DNA of 25,626 bases from Prorocentrum cordatum. Its lineage: Eukaryota; Sar; Dinophyceae; Prorocentrales; Prorocentraceae. Below the pieces are notes generated by a model. It was not told the origin of the DNA, searched no databases, and worked only from the letters and a program-made list of their open reading frames with translations. The DNA is taken from assembly GCA_963575745.1 (NCBI GenBank), contig CAUYUJ010016060.1, positions 1,274,460-1,300,085 of the forward strand, read 5' to 3'. A program made the position numbers and the translations under genes. Positions within the stretch are counted from its first letter, which is position 1, and each line of letters starts with the position of its first letter. Of this stretch, positions 1-8,710 are shown piece by piece.

Positions 1-18
1 ACATAAAAACTCTGAGGT

Positions 19-133
19 CCGCGCGGATTTCTCGGATCGGCACTGGGGCCCCCCGGCGGCGCCTCCAGCGCCGCCCCTGGCGCGCTCCGCGCGCCAGGGA
101 GGGGGGTCCAGCGGATTCGAAGGTTCGCGCGGA
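19..133. repeat. GC-rich hairpin repeat, copy 1
   Basis: This is an inverted-repeat element with outer arms CCGCGCGGATTTCTCGGATC and, reversed, TCCAGCGGATTCGAAGG...CGCGCGG. At its centre is a perfect 11-bp stem (75-85 with 89-99, loop TCC), CCCTGGCGCGC against GCGCGCCAGGG. The same core and outer arms recur at 125-222, 9509-9573, 14194-14286 and 20747-20851. It looks like a dispersed non-coding family rather than a gene. Confidence 0.75.
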
Positions 134-222
134 TTCTCTGGGTCTGCGCTTGATCCCCCCCTGGCGACGCCTCCACTGCCGCCCCTGGTGCGCTTCGCGC
201 GGATCTCTCAAAGTTTGCGCGT
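125..222. repeat. GC-rich hairpin repeat, copy 2 (degenerate)
   Basis: This is a second, more diverged copy abutting copy 1. It has the same order of blocks: CGCGCGGATTCT, then GGCGACGCCTCC, then GGTGCGCTTCGCGCGGAT. The central stem has decayed. The shared CGCGCGGAT block at 125-133 suggests the two copies are in tandem or nested. Confidence 0.6.
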
Positions 223-886
223 GTTCCGCCAGTCGTTGCCTTGTGAAAAAGCCCACGGGGGAATTGAGGATAAGTATTTCTGGTAGGTGGCAGTTGGCGC
301 CTTGGATTGGAGGTGGTGGCACATATGTGTGTTGGAGCGGAGGTACGGGTCACCCGCCCCCCCAGGGGTCTCCTCGGCCCCTTCGGGGCCGCTTGACGGC
401 AAAATTGAAGGTTGGCTGGTGGGGGCGGGAACCCTCGCAGCACCCATTGATGGAAGCCAGGGCTCGAGCTAAACGGGCTTTTAGCAATTTCGAGGACCGT
501 ATTCGTTTTTTAGATTTCGTTTTGCAGCCACGGTGGAACGGAGACAGAAAGAGGGATAGCGAGAGCAAAACGGAAATGCAAAGCACCGTGTGTATCCCGA
601 GCCCTGCTGGAAGCCGTGAGAGATGGCCCCCGCCCCAGACTGGCGGTGGTGGGCCCGAGCCATCCCCAGCGAAGTCTGAGCTCGGGCCGGGCGAAAGGGG
701 GGGATTGGGAAAGGGGGGGTTGCGACAGCTGCATGCAGCTGGTTTCGGCCCCACCGAGGGGCCCACTCCTCGATACATGGCCGCCTCCGGCGCCGGGAGG
801 CGCCGGGAAAGTCAGCTACGTGAGCTGATCCTCACACCCCCCCTTTGCTATCCCCCCCTTTCGCCCGGCCCGATGAGCATCTCCAG
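223..886. other. No recognisable gene
   Basis: Mixed-composition sequence. I see only a small hairpin at 375-391 (CGGCCCC, loop TTC, GGGGCCG) and poly-C/poly-G runs near 357, 700 and 836-862. The pyrimidine-rich stretch at 829-886 ends in ATCTCCAG and could be the 3' end of an intron leading into the TPR segment at 887. A reading frame covering 150-1457 on the plus strand crosses low-complexity DNA and is not supported as a gene. Confidence 0.6.
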
Positions 887-1021
887 GCCCTCTCGTTGGC
901 GGAGATCCGTCAGACGCTGGACCTGGAGCCGCTGCACTTCGGCGCGCTCAGCGGCCGGGGCTTGGTCTTCCTGCAGCTGGAGCGCTACGGCGACGCCGCG
1001 GAGGCGGCGCGGCGTGCCGTC
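887..1021 (+). CDS. Partial TPR-domain protein (candidate exon)
   Basis: This is the only segment whose protein I can place in a family. The frame reads ALSLAEIRQTLDLEP followed by LHFGALSGRGLVFLQLERY and then GDAAEAARRAV. That pattern matches a tetratricopeptide repeat: the end of one helical hairpin (L.LEP), then helix A with the conserved small residues and G, then helix B with A..A..A spacing. TPR units bind other proteins, so a scaffold role is likely but the partner is unknown. Of 45 codons, 43 end in G or C, far more biased than the flanks. The segment is preceded by a pyrimidine-rich run and CTCCAG at 881-886, a plausible 3' splice site. The downstream edge is unclear: the frame runs on into arginine-rich, low-complexity sequence after about 1021, and no strong GT donor is evident. 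A broken gene or pseudogene is possible. Established family knowledge covers the TPR match; the exon boundaries are inference. Confidence 0.6.
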
Positions 1022-1039
1022 GGTCGCGCGGTGTCGCGT

Positions 1040-1850
1040 GGGGCCATCGCCACGCGGGCTTCGCCTCGTCGTCGGGGACGTCGGCGTCGGCGTCGGCGGC
1101 GTCGTCTCCTCATCTTTCCCGTCCTTACTCATCGGTCTCTCCACTTCTCTCCCTCCTCCTCCGTCGCGTCGCTCCCCGACGTCTCCCCGTCCCTGTCATG
1201 GCTCGTCCTCCTCGTCCTGGTCTGTCCTTCCTGGATCCATCCCTCACTCCTGCCTTCCATTCCCTCACCCCCTTCCTCTCGATCCCATCCTCCCTCCCCC
1301 TCACCACCCCCCTCTTCATGCATCATCGCTTAGTGGTTGCCTCGTTCACACATTCCTCCTACACCTCACCCCTCCTCCTCCTCCTCCTCCTCCTCCTCCT
1401 CCCGTCCGTTTGCTCCCCATACACCCCTGCATCTCTTTGTCTTCCTGTCACCTATAGCAGAGTGGTGTGATCATCTCGCCTTCGCTCTCATTAGTATTGT
1501 CACCCTTCTCATCAGCCTGCTCAGCGTACAAGCACACGGACTCCTGATAATGCTTTGTTGTTGCTACGCTTCCTCTTTTTCGCTCCCGTCCCTCCTCCCA
1601 CCCCTCCGGCCCCTCCTCATCCTCTTCCTCGTCCTTGTTCGTATTCTCCCACCGCCATTGCTCCAGGTCCTCACTCCCCTCCCCACGTCCATCACAATCA
1701 GCCGATTCTCTATATCCTCATTTCCTTCCTCATCGTCCTCTACAATCTCCGTCTTCTTGTCCTCTGCCTCCTCCCCCATGCTCTCCCCCCTCATCTTCTA
1801 GCGACAGCGTTGCTCCAGAAGCTTACTACTCCTTCATACCCTTCTTCTCC
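1040..1850. other. Pyrimidine-rich tract with (CTC)n
   Basis: The plus strand is strongly C/T biased over about 800 bases, with frequent CTCCTC, CCTCCC and TCCTC words and a clean (CTC)n run at 1372-1403. Such a polypyrimidine stretch can be intronic or a mirror-repeat region able to form H-DNA. Open frames here encode S/P/L-rich low-complexity peptides and are not credible genes. Confidence 0.65.
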
Positions 1851-2575
1851 TCAGGTGTGCCGTTTGCCTACATATCCATGCCCGGCTGGACAAGAGAAGC
1901 GTATCGGAAGCCCCGGGTCCCGAGGTCTTGCGGCAATCAAGTTGTGAGCAGGAGGAAGAGCTCAGGCGTTCTAGGTTCAGGATGCCTCCCGCCAGGACGT
2001 TCTGGAACGCTCTCGGTACGGCGGCGGCGGCCATTATATTATTTGAGATCTGCCCGATCGATTCTTCATCTTGGTTCCGAGATATTCCCTTTTCTTCATA
2101 AGTTGATGTTGTTTTCATCTGGGTTACGTCTTAGCAGGAGGATGAGGAGAAAGGATGTCCATCTCTTGCAGAGCTGACAGCCGACCGTGACCGAGCCAGC
2201 GTTCTCGGAGCTTGCTCAAAGAACCGACCATATGCACTGCCCCTTTCTGTTGTCGGACGCTTTCGGCTGCCCTCGTCGCCCGTTGGTTGGGGCTGTTCGA
2301 CACGGACAGATCGGGACATCGCAAAAACAAAACGTTGTTGCATTCGTTTAGTGTTGTCGGAGGTCTGCTCGAATGTCTTTGATCGGCGTTGCGCCTCTCT
2401 GGCTAGGTCGGCAGGGCCTCATTCAGCTTTTACGTTCTCACACTGTTGGAGCACAGTACGTTCTTATCGCACGGTGGTTCTTTTGCTTCTCCCCCCTCTT
2501 CCGTTTTCAATGTGCCCTGTGCAGTTATGGGCCAGTCCAGCGGCGAATCCCGTCAGGAGTCCTTCATGTGTTTGA
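1850..2575. other. No recognisable gene
   Basis: Composition is balanced and no repeat family, splice-flanked high-GC3 frame or recognisable motif was seen on either strand. It separates the C/T-rich tract from the CT microsatellite and may be intronic or intergenic. Confidence 0.55.
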
Positions 2576-2580
2576 TGTGT

Positions 2581-2583
2581 GTG

Positions 2584-2616
<33 letters not shown>

Positions 2617-2815
2617 TTCTCTTTGCATATATACACATAATTGTGTATCTCTGTCTCCCCTTTTCTTCGTCTGGCTCCCTTGTCTCCTTTTCGCATTTGC
2701 GCCTCTCTTTCTCGCTCTCTCTCACTCTCTCTCTTCCTCTCTCGCTCTTCCTCTTTCTCTTTCTTTCTTGTTTTGTTTCTCTCTCTCTCTATCCCTCTTT
2801 CTCCCCCATCTTTCG
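2581..2815. repeat. (CT)n / (CTTT)n microsatellite
   Basis: Two blocks of CTCTCT with TTTCTC interruptions occur at 2583-2628 and 2703-2812, separated by a less regular pyrimidine-rich stretch. The tract lies directly upstream of the candidate coding segment at 2861 and would suit either a polypyrimidine acceptor region or a simple satellite. Confidence 0.85.
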
Positions 2816-2860
2816 AGCCATTCTCATCTTGGGAAGGCGTTTCGAGAAGCACGGGCCGTC

Positions 2861-2940
2861 ATGCCGGCGTCGCCGAACTTGGCGGCGGACGCAGAGTTCG
2901 CCGACGAGATGGCAGAGCGCGCGGAGGCAAGCCGAGGGAT
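2861..2940 (+). CDS. Candidate first coding exon, unknown protein
   Basis: An ATG at 2861 opens MPASPNLAADAEFADEMAER and then AEASRG, a short acidic, alanine-rich stretch likely to be helical. Of 27 codons, about 23 end in G or C, unlike the C/T-rich sequence just upstream. The frame would stop at once in TAA, but that TAA lies inside GTAAAG at 2941-2946, a good 5' splice donor, so the segment may be an exon ending at 2940 in phase 2. The frame is also open upstream of the ATG, so an internal exon with an acceptor near 2835 is an alternative. No family is recognised. Confidence 0.35.
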
Positions 2941-2944
2941 GTAA

Positions 2945-3288
2945 AGCAGCAAGGTCGGGAGCCTCGACCTCTGCTTGTGGCCAGTCTGCCAGGCCAGTCT
3001 CACGCCCTGGCCACGTTTTCGTGCACCACCAGTGCCAGCGTCATCGGCTGGTGGAGCGCAGCTTGGCCTCCCGCGCGATGTTGCATCTGCCGAGGCCTCC
3101 AGTGGCGGCAGGAGCAGGGGCCGGAGGAGTCGCGCTGCATCACCCGTGCATGCGAAGCGGCGCGATCTGGCGCCCGATGTGCTCCACGATCCTCCGAGCC
3201 CATTCATTCCGGCACCACGTGATCGGCTCTTGGGAGCAGGGGCGGTTGTGCGGACATGGGCGCGCAAGTTGGCAGCAGAAGGTTGCCC
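2945..3288 (+). CDS. Weak candidate coding segment, unknown protein
   Basis: The same frame as the preceding segment reopens after its stop and stays open to a second stop that lies inside GTAAGC at 3289-3294, again a donor-like sequence. The peptide includes a basic S/R/A-rich stretch (SSGGRSRGRRSRAASPVHAK) followed by RRDLAPDVLHDPPSPFIPAP and GAGAVVRTWARKLAAEGC. Possible acceptors are CTGCCAG ending at 2992 or GCGCAG ending at about 3062, so the true 5' edge is unknown. Third-position GC is only moderate. The frame could be chance; no domain is recognised. Confidence 0.22.
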
Positions 3289-3830
3289 GTAAGCGACCGC
3301 CTCTCTACGTGGTTTACCGCGTGAGCGTAACTATCGCACAAGGTCGCTATACATCATGCGTAAGACCCACTTCTCTTCCTCGCTCTCTTGATAGACCTCT
3401 GTAAAGGGAGTCCTGCTCCTTGTCTTCGCGTCGTGGGCGACGTGTGCGTGGTAGGCTGCACACGTCCTGGAGCCCCTTTTGGCGCCGGCCGCCTTTGATA
3501 TGTTCTCGGCCCCGGTTCCCCCTCCTGCCAGCACTTCCAAACACCCAAAATAGATACAGGAGAAATGGTGCAATGGCATGAACTCATGCTCATTTGGAGC
3601 AGGGGGTGCTGTCCATCTGTTACCTGCTCTCCTCTGTCACTGACGGCTTTTCTATTCCATCTCTTAGCATCTCTTGCTCACTAACTAGTCAGGACTATTG
3701 CTAATGTGTCAGGTTATCTTACTCATGTCGGATAACTTCTGTTGTAGGGCATACATTCCCGGGAGGAACGTTTTCCTCTTGGACACGGGCACGATACTTT
3801 CAGCTCCCGCGACAGCCAGCATGACATAAA
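3289..3830. other. No recognisable gene
   Basis: Mixed sequence with no repeat structure, high-GC3 frame or known motif on either strand. It would be intron if the GTAAGC at 3289 is a true donor. Confidence 0.5.
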
Positions 3831-4117
3831 TGTTGGCAGATCCACCTAAGTTGGTGTGGATCCGAATTTGGTTTGGAATTGTGTTGCGGTGGATAAAAAG
3901 TCCTTCCCCGCGGATCCGATTTCGTATTTTGTTGGATCTGATGTCTGTCTTGTTTTTCACACGGAACCGACGTGGCACCCCGCAGTTGCGGATAAGAGTG
4001 AGGGGGCGGCGGGGACGTCGGCAGTTTGCGAAGCTCTGAAGAAGCCCGCCGCAGGCGCCAAATTTTACAAATTGTGCAACGAGCCCGCCGCAGACGTCGA
4101 TTTTTCGTTGCAGCAAT
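3831..4117. other. Short internally repetitive stretch upstream of the GGGTCGCGG array
   Basis: Variants of GGATCCGAATTTGG, GGATCCGATTTCG and GGATCTGATGTC recur at about 3857, 3912 and 3934, suggesting an old short tandem repeat. Further on, a ~41-base unit beginning GCCCGCCGCAG (near 4046) is repeated at about 4086 as GCCCGCCGCAGACG. A plus-strand frame from 3856 is open across this stretch and into the array, but it starts at GTG and runs into periodic DNA, so I do not call a gene. Confidence 0.45.
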
Positions 4118-4330
4118 GCGGGTGGGTCGCGGGGTGGGTCGCGGGGGGGTCGCGGGGGGGTCGCCCACGGGTCGCGGGCCCGGTCGCGGACAGGGTCGCG
4201 GGTGGGTCGCGGCTGGGTCGCGGGTGGGTCGCCGACGGGTCGCGGGGTTGGTCGCGGGCGGGTCGCGGGGTGGGTTGCGGCTGGGTCGCGGGTGGGTCGC
4301 GGGCGGGTCGCGGGGTGGGTCGCGGGGGGG
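4118..4330. repeat. GGGTCGCGG minisatellite
   Basis: About 213 bases of a 10-12 bp repeat, GGGTCGCGGGY with variants such as GGGTGGGTCGC. The G-runs are regularly spaced on the plus strand and could form G-quadruplexes. Frames through the array encode G/W/V-rich or R/P/T-rich periodic peptides on both strands, an artefact of the repeat. Confidence 0.9.
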
Positions 4331-4520
4331 ACGACAACAAACAACAATCAACGATAACAACAACAAACAACAGCAACCACAACAACAACCATCATTTTAC
4401 CCTCATGCGCGATGTTTCCACACGAAGCATGCGACCACCATGATAACCATCCCCATCATGGGGGGTTATTGTTTTACAGCGGGGTCAGTTATTTCCATTC
4501 CCGGATTTCCCGCCCAATGA
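4331..4520 (-). mobile_element. Inverted, diverged 3' end of the (TTG)n-tailed repeat
   Basis: Read on the minus strand, this ends in GGGTAAAATGAT followed by imperfect (TTG)n (the AAC-rich stretch at 4334-4392 on the plus strand), as does the end of the repeat at 5342-6211. Upstream in that orientation it has a C-run/G-run hairpin, then a TGGTGGTCGCATG block like the TGGTGTCGTATG of the other copies, and CATTGGGCGGGAA in place of CATAGGGCGGGAA. The order of four blocks is conserved, so common origin is likely although identity is low. Confidence 0.6.
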
Positions 4521-4559
4521 GGTCTTGCAAACATCTCCGAGGGATTTCAACATATCCCG

Positions 4560-5340
4560 CCTCGAAAACACATGCCTGCGCCTTGCTGCACCGATGCGAG
4601 ACCGCCACCGGAGGCCCAGCCAAGGGTAAAGCACAAGGAAGTATCGAGCGACAGGATTGCCTTGGTGGGGATGGGGGCTGTCGGCGGCGAGGCAAGGACC
4701 TGGCCCTGAATAGAAAGGGAGGAAGTCTCGAGCAGGGCCGCTGTTGTTGCTGAGAGCGGCGCCAATGCTGAAGAGAGCAGGGCGCTAGTCCAGCACAAAG
4801 CAAAACGGCATCTCCAGCGGGAACGCTGGCTTTGCTGGGACGGCGGTTTTCGGCGGCGGGGAGGAACACCGCCTTGAGTAAGAAGGGTGGAAGCCTCGAG
4901 CAGGAGCCGTGGTTTTGTCGGGACGGGGGCTGTCGGCGGCGAGGAACAGCACCGTCTTGAGGAAAAAGGGAGGAAGCCTCGAGCGGGAGCGTTGTTCTTG
5001 CTGGGAGCGGCGCCAATTCAAAAGAGAGTAGGGTGCCAGTCGAGCGTAAAACGGGAAGAAGTCTCGGGCGGGAGCGCTGGTTTTGTCGGGACAGCGGCGT
5101 TCGGCGGCGAGGAGGAACACCGCCTTGGGTGAAAAAGGAAGGACATCTCGAGCCGAGCGGGAGCGTTGTTGTTGCTGGGGGCGGCGCCGATGAGGGAAAA
5201 AGTAGCGCGCCAGTCCCAGGTAAACGGGAGGACGTCTCGAGCGGGAGCGCTGGTTTTGTTGGGACGGCGGCCTCCGGCGGCGAGCAACAGCACCGGCCCT
5301 GAGCAGGAAAGAAGGAAGTCTCGAGCGGGAGCGTTGTTGA
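4560..5340. repeat. Compound minisatellite with alternating A and B subunits
   Basis: Two related subunits alternate. Type A carries GTTGTTGTTGCTGGGAGCGG then CGCCAAT (near 4740, 4990, 5165). Type B carries CTGGTTTTGTCGGGACGGCG then GCGGCGAGGA and ACACCGCC (near 4655, 4820, 4900, 5075, 5245). Every junction has GTCTCGAGCGGGAGCG or a close variant. One A+B period is about 170-175 bp; between 4740 and 4990 two B units lie side by side. Minus-strand frames stay open and encode periodic peptides, which I take as a by-product of the array. Confidence 0.85.
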
Positions 5341-5341
5341 A

Positions 5342-6151
5342 CATTATTAATTCTAAAGAATAATTATTGTTGGGCCCCCTGGTGCACGCCCCCCCCGCCG
5401 CGCCTAGGCCGCAGCCACGTTTTCATCATTTTCGTGAGGAAGCCTCAGGTAATTCGATGTCATCCAGATCCGGTTGTTTTGTTCCCCCCCGCTTTCCCTT
5501 GCAAAAAACACTATAAAATGACATTTCTTGTTCTAATATAATCAAATTTCAAGAATCCCTTGCAAAAAATAAGGTAAAGTGGACATTCGCGCGCGCAAGA
5601 CGAAATCCTTCCAAAAGCTTAGTGTTCGGAGCGATTTTAACATAAAAACATCAAAAAACCAATGGTTTTTCAACAAAAAAATGTCAAAATCTCATCCCGC
5701 GCGCTCTTGCGGATTCGTAGGAAACCCAACACTTTTTAAACATTTCTGTCAAACGGGCTTTTGCGAGCAACTTTTTCGAACTTCTGCGACAACGGTTGCG
5801 CACCTGCCAGGGCCATCATCCCTGTCAAATAATACCATGCGGGACACATTCGTCTCTCTGTATTATGTATTGTATGGCACAATTGCACCATGCTGGGCAC
5901 ATGCGCGCCCCGAATAAGTGACCAAGTTCTGTGGGTGTGTACCCCACGCCAGTGTAGTAGCCACGGTCGTCCGCACGCCACGAAGTGAAGTGTCCCAACG
6001 TCATAGGGCGGGAAGCTGGGTTTGGGTGGTCGCGAAGAGTCGTTTGGATATTTGGTAGAGCTTGTAATGCCCCCCCACGAAGTGGGGGTATTGCCTGGTG
6101 TCGTATGAAAACCCTGGCACTGGGGAGAACACCACGCGTTCGGGTAAAATG

Positions 6152-6187
<36 letters not shown>

Positions 6188-6211
6188 GGTGTTTGTGTTA
6201 TTGTTGTTGAT
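5342..6211 (+). mobile_element. (TTG)n-tailed repeat, direct copy 1
   Basis: An 870-base unit beginning CATTATTAATTCTAAAG and ending in (TTG)12 at 6153-6188 plus a short TTG-like tail. The next unit (6212-7117) repeats it in the same order with high identity. Internally it holds an older ~68-base tandem duplication starting CTTGCAAAAAA (about 5500 and 5565) and a hairpin at 6072-6088 (CCCCCAC, loop GAA, GTGGGGG). The stretch at about 5851-5946 is specific to this copy. No protein-coding capacity is evident. A microsatellite 3' tail is typical of some non-LTR retroposons and SINEs, but no RNA polymerase III promoter boxes were recognised, so the class is open. Confidence 0.75.
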
Positions 6212-6966
6212 CATTATTACTTCTAAAAAAATTATTGTTGGGGCCCCTGGTGCGCGACCCCCCCGCCGCGCCTAGGCCGCAGCCTCATTTTCATCATTTT
6301 CGTGAGGAAGTCTCAGGCAAAACGGGTTGGTCCGGATCCGGTTGTGTTGTTACGATCGGTTTTCCCTTGCAAAAAATAAGCTAAAGTGGACATTTCTTGT
6401 TCTAACATAACCAAACTTCAAGAATCCCTTGCAAAAAATAAGGTAAAGTGGACATTCGCGCGCGCAAGACGAAATCCTTCCAAAACCTTAGTTTCGTAGC
6501 GATTTTAACATAAAAACATCAAAAAACCAATGGTTTTTCAAAAAAAAATGTCAAAATTTCATCCCGCGCGCTCTTGCGGATTCGTAGGAAACCCAACACT
6601 TTTTAAACATTTCTGTCAAACGGGCTTTTGCGAGCAACTTTTTCGAACTTCTGCAACAACGGTTGCGCACCTGCCAGGGCCATCATCCCTGTCAAATAAT
6701 ACCATGCGGGACACATTCGTTTTTTCTTCGCGCGCGCACGCCGTCGTCGTCGGCCGCGGGGCCCTGAATAGTAGCCACGGTCGTCCGCATGCCACGAAGT
6801 GAAGTGTCCGAACGTCATAGGGCGGGAAGCTGGGTGTGGGTGGTGGCGAAGAGTCGTTTGGAAATTTGGTAGAGCTTGAACCGGCCCCCCCACAAAGTGG
6901 GGGTATTGCCCGCCTCCTATGAAAACCCTGGCACTGGTGAGAACGGTGTGTCCCCACGTGCTAGTA

Positions 6967-7037
<71 letters not shown>

Positions 7038-7043
7038 GGCTGC

Positions 7044-7083
<40 letters not shown>

Positions 7084-7085
7084 TT

Positions 7086-7117
<32 letters not shown>
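6212..7117 (+). mobile_element. (TTG)n-tailed repeat, direct copy 2
   Basis: This copy begins CATTATTACTTCTAAAA at 6212 and runs parallel to copy 1, including the CTTGCAAAAAATAAG tandem pair, the block ending GGGACACATTCGT, and the hairpin now at 6887-6903 (CCCCCAC, loop AAA, GTGGGGG). About 50 bases at 6719-6769, rich in CGCGCG and CGTCGTCGTCGG, replace the ~96-base copy-1-specific stretch. It ends in a long TTG tract: a clean run at about 6968-7036, then interrupted TTG to 7117. Open frames across the tract encode homopolymers and are not genes. Confidence 0.75.
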
Positions 7118-7320
7118 GGGGGCTGGTTTGGGCGCCGCCCCAAACCGCTTGAGCGCGAGCCTCATTTTTTATCTAAGTGTAGCCGGCGCCGAAGCGACAG
7201 AGGGCCAAAGTGCCTGGGGGGGTCCAACAGTAATAATGGCTCAGTAGTTAACACTCAACAACAACAATATCGGCACCGCAGAACCTCATTTCAGCCACGC
7301 GCCCAGGGACAGTGAATGAC
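7118..7320 (+). repeat. Truncated third unit start and flank
   Basis: After the TTG tract the sequence resumes with GGGGCTGGTTTGGGCGCC and GCGAGCCTCATTTTT, resembling the early part of the two preceding units (GGGGCCCCTGGTGCGCGAC and GCAGCCTCATTTTCATC). This suggests a third, broken copy. A hairpin lies at 7125-7146 (GGTTTGGG, six-base loop, CCCAAACC). Similarity fades by about 7170 and nothing more is recognised to 7320. Confidence 0.4.
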
Positions 7321-7882
7321 CGTTCGGCCCCCTCGCTCAGATTTTTACGCTGTTTGGAAGGAATGTATCATCCAGTGGCGCTGCCGCGCGATTCCGTCAT
7401 CGCGCTCGGGAAGCGCCTGGGGAGGGTGGGGGGGGGGGGGCGGGCGCCGGGGGGGCCGGGGGGAAAAGTGTCCAGCGAACGTCCTTCCGCACGAACGAGA
7501 TGGGCACGGAAAGAATGGGTACAATGTTCAACACAGTTCCTGTTCATTTTGAACAGGACTCGCTGTCTGCGCCGCCGCAGCCTGTGTCCATTTGAAACAG
7601 AAGGCCGCCTGCCCAACAGCGGCCGTTGTTGGTTTGGGACAACATTTGTTGTTGGGCATTGTTCCCATTTTTCCCGTGCCCATTTCGGGCGTCCAAAGTC
7701 TTTCCCCCAACCTCGCATTTGGGCACATGTTGTGCCTGGAAGGCCCAGAACGCAAGGCCTGGATCATACCAACGACCGCAGCATCGGCGCGAGGAGTCGA
7801 GGGGGGGCCAAAATGTTGCTGCGCAGGGAGCGAGAGGGCCCGACACAGACCTACCGCTGCAAGCGCGGTGGGGATATTATAA
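7321..7882. other. No gene; G-tract and short palindromes
   Basis: A poly-G block at 7419-7463 includes a run of 13 G and several further G-runs, a strong G-quadruplex candidate. Two palindromes follow: 7539-7557 (CCTGTTCA, loop TTT, TGAACAGG) and 7613-7632 (CCAACAGCGGCCGTTGTTGG, one mismatched pair). A plus-strand frame runs 7312-7968 but crosses these elements and the next MITE, so it is not supported as a gene. Confidence 0.6.
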
Positions 7883-8042
7883 TTCAGTCGGGCCTGTTCC
7901 TCTACAGTAGGAAGGCTAAAACAAGAAAAACAAATACGCTGGGGACGATTTTCCTAGCAGGTTGTTGATTATGATGGGGTTTTTGTTGGTATTGTTAGTT
8001 GTTCGCCGAAGATCCGCCTGTAGGGGGACGGGCCCGACTTAG
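7883..8042. mobile_element. MITE, degenerate copy (family with GTCGGGC ends)
   Basis: The left end TTCAGTCGGGCCTGTTCC and right end GGGGGACGGGCCCGACTTAG are inverted matches to the ends of the elements at 15136 and 15463. The internal hairpin of each end is partly kept (CCTGTAGGGGG on the right). The element is about 160 bp against 192-193 for the intact copies. The flanking octamers TATTATAA and TATGAAAT match at 5 of 8 positions, so the target duplication has decayed or the edges are shifted. Confidence 0.65.
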
Positions 8043-8290
8043 TATGAAATGAAATCAGCTAGCGGACGGAAGTCGGATCCGCGGCATCCAAGCAGGCCGG
8101 TGTTCGGATTCTACGGGGGGGAGCAGGTTTGGCCACGAGCTATCATAGCCAGGTCGCGCGTTGTTTTACGCCCCCCCCCCCAACCCCTCCCCGCACGCGG
8201 CTCGCACCCTACATGAATATACACTTCCCTTCAACCCCAGCTGCTGCAAGCATCTTGCCCAGGCGCTGTGCGTCCGGCGGCGCCGACGTT
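8043..8290. other. No recognisable gene
   Basis: Unremarkable sequence with a C-run at 8171-8180. No motif or repeat family recognised. Confidence 0.5.
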
Positions 8291-8710
8291 CTGTTGCCAA
8301 CCGTTTGTCGCCGCTGGCGCCTCAAGAGGAAATTCTCTCGTCCTGCGTAAGTGCGTTTTCGGCCTACGTCTCCTGGCCCAGCGTCACCCACTGCACGGAG
8401 AAACCGTTCTTGTTGCAAGGACGTCTCGAGAAAGAGCCCCACCTCCTCCCCCCCAGGACTGCGGGCTTTGACGTGGCCCACCACGACTCCAAATCCACGG
8501 CGCGGACTTTTGCGAAGACGTTTCGAGCGAGAACTCCTGTATGTGCGTCGCGGGTATGAAAATCAGATGGAGTATGTTGGCGTTGTGGCAACAGCCCAGT
8601 GCGTTTCGGCATGCGTCTCCTGGCCCAACGCGACCCGCAGTACTAGGCAACCGTTTTGTTGCAAGGGCGTCTCGAGCGAGAGCCCCGCCCCCTCCACCCC
8701 CAGGACTTCT
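8290..8710. repeat. Duplicated ~110-bp unit and related CTCGAG repeats
   Basis: Two copies of a ~110-base unit lie at 8347-8457 and 8597-8706. Shared blocks are AGTGCGTTTTCGGC, GCGTCTCCTGGCCCA, AACCGTT and TTGTTGCAAGG, GTCTCGAG, and CCCCCAGGACT. Two weaker relatives of the central block occur near 8298 and 8500. The first copy starts GTAAGT and both end in C-rich CCCCCAG followed by GACT, so each unit has intron-like edges. The CTCGAGCG motif is shared with the minisatellite at 4560-5340. Confidence 0.65.

Noticed and set aside
150-1457. 435-codon plus-strand open frame
   Set aside because: It crosses hairpin repeats and a pyrimidine-rich tract, ends in low-complexity S/P/H sequence, shows no domain and conflicts with the better supported TPR frame at 887-1021.
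6968-7117. Poly-L, poly-V, poly-C and poly-Q/N open frames
   Set aside because: They are the six translations of a TTG tract at the end of a repeat, without flanking coding signal.
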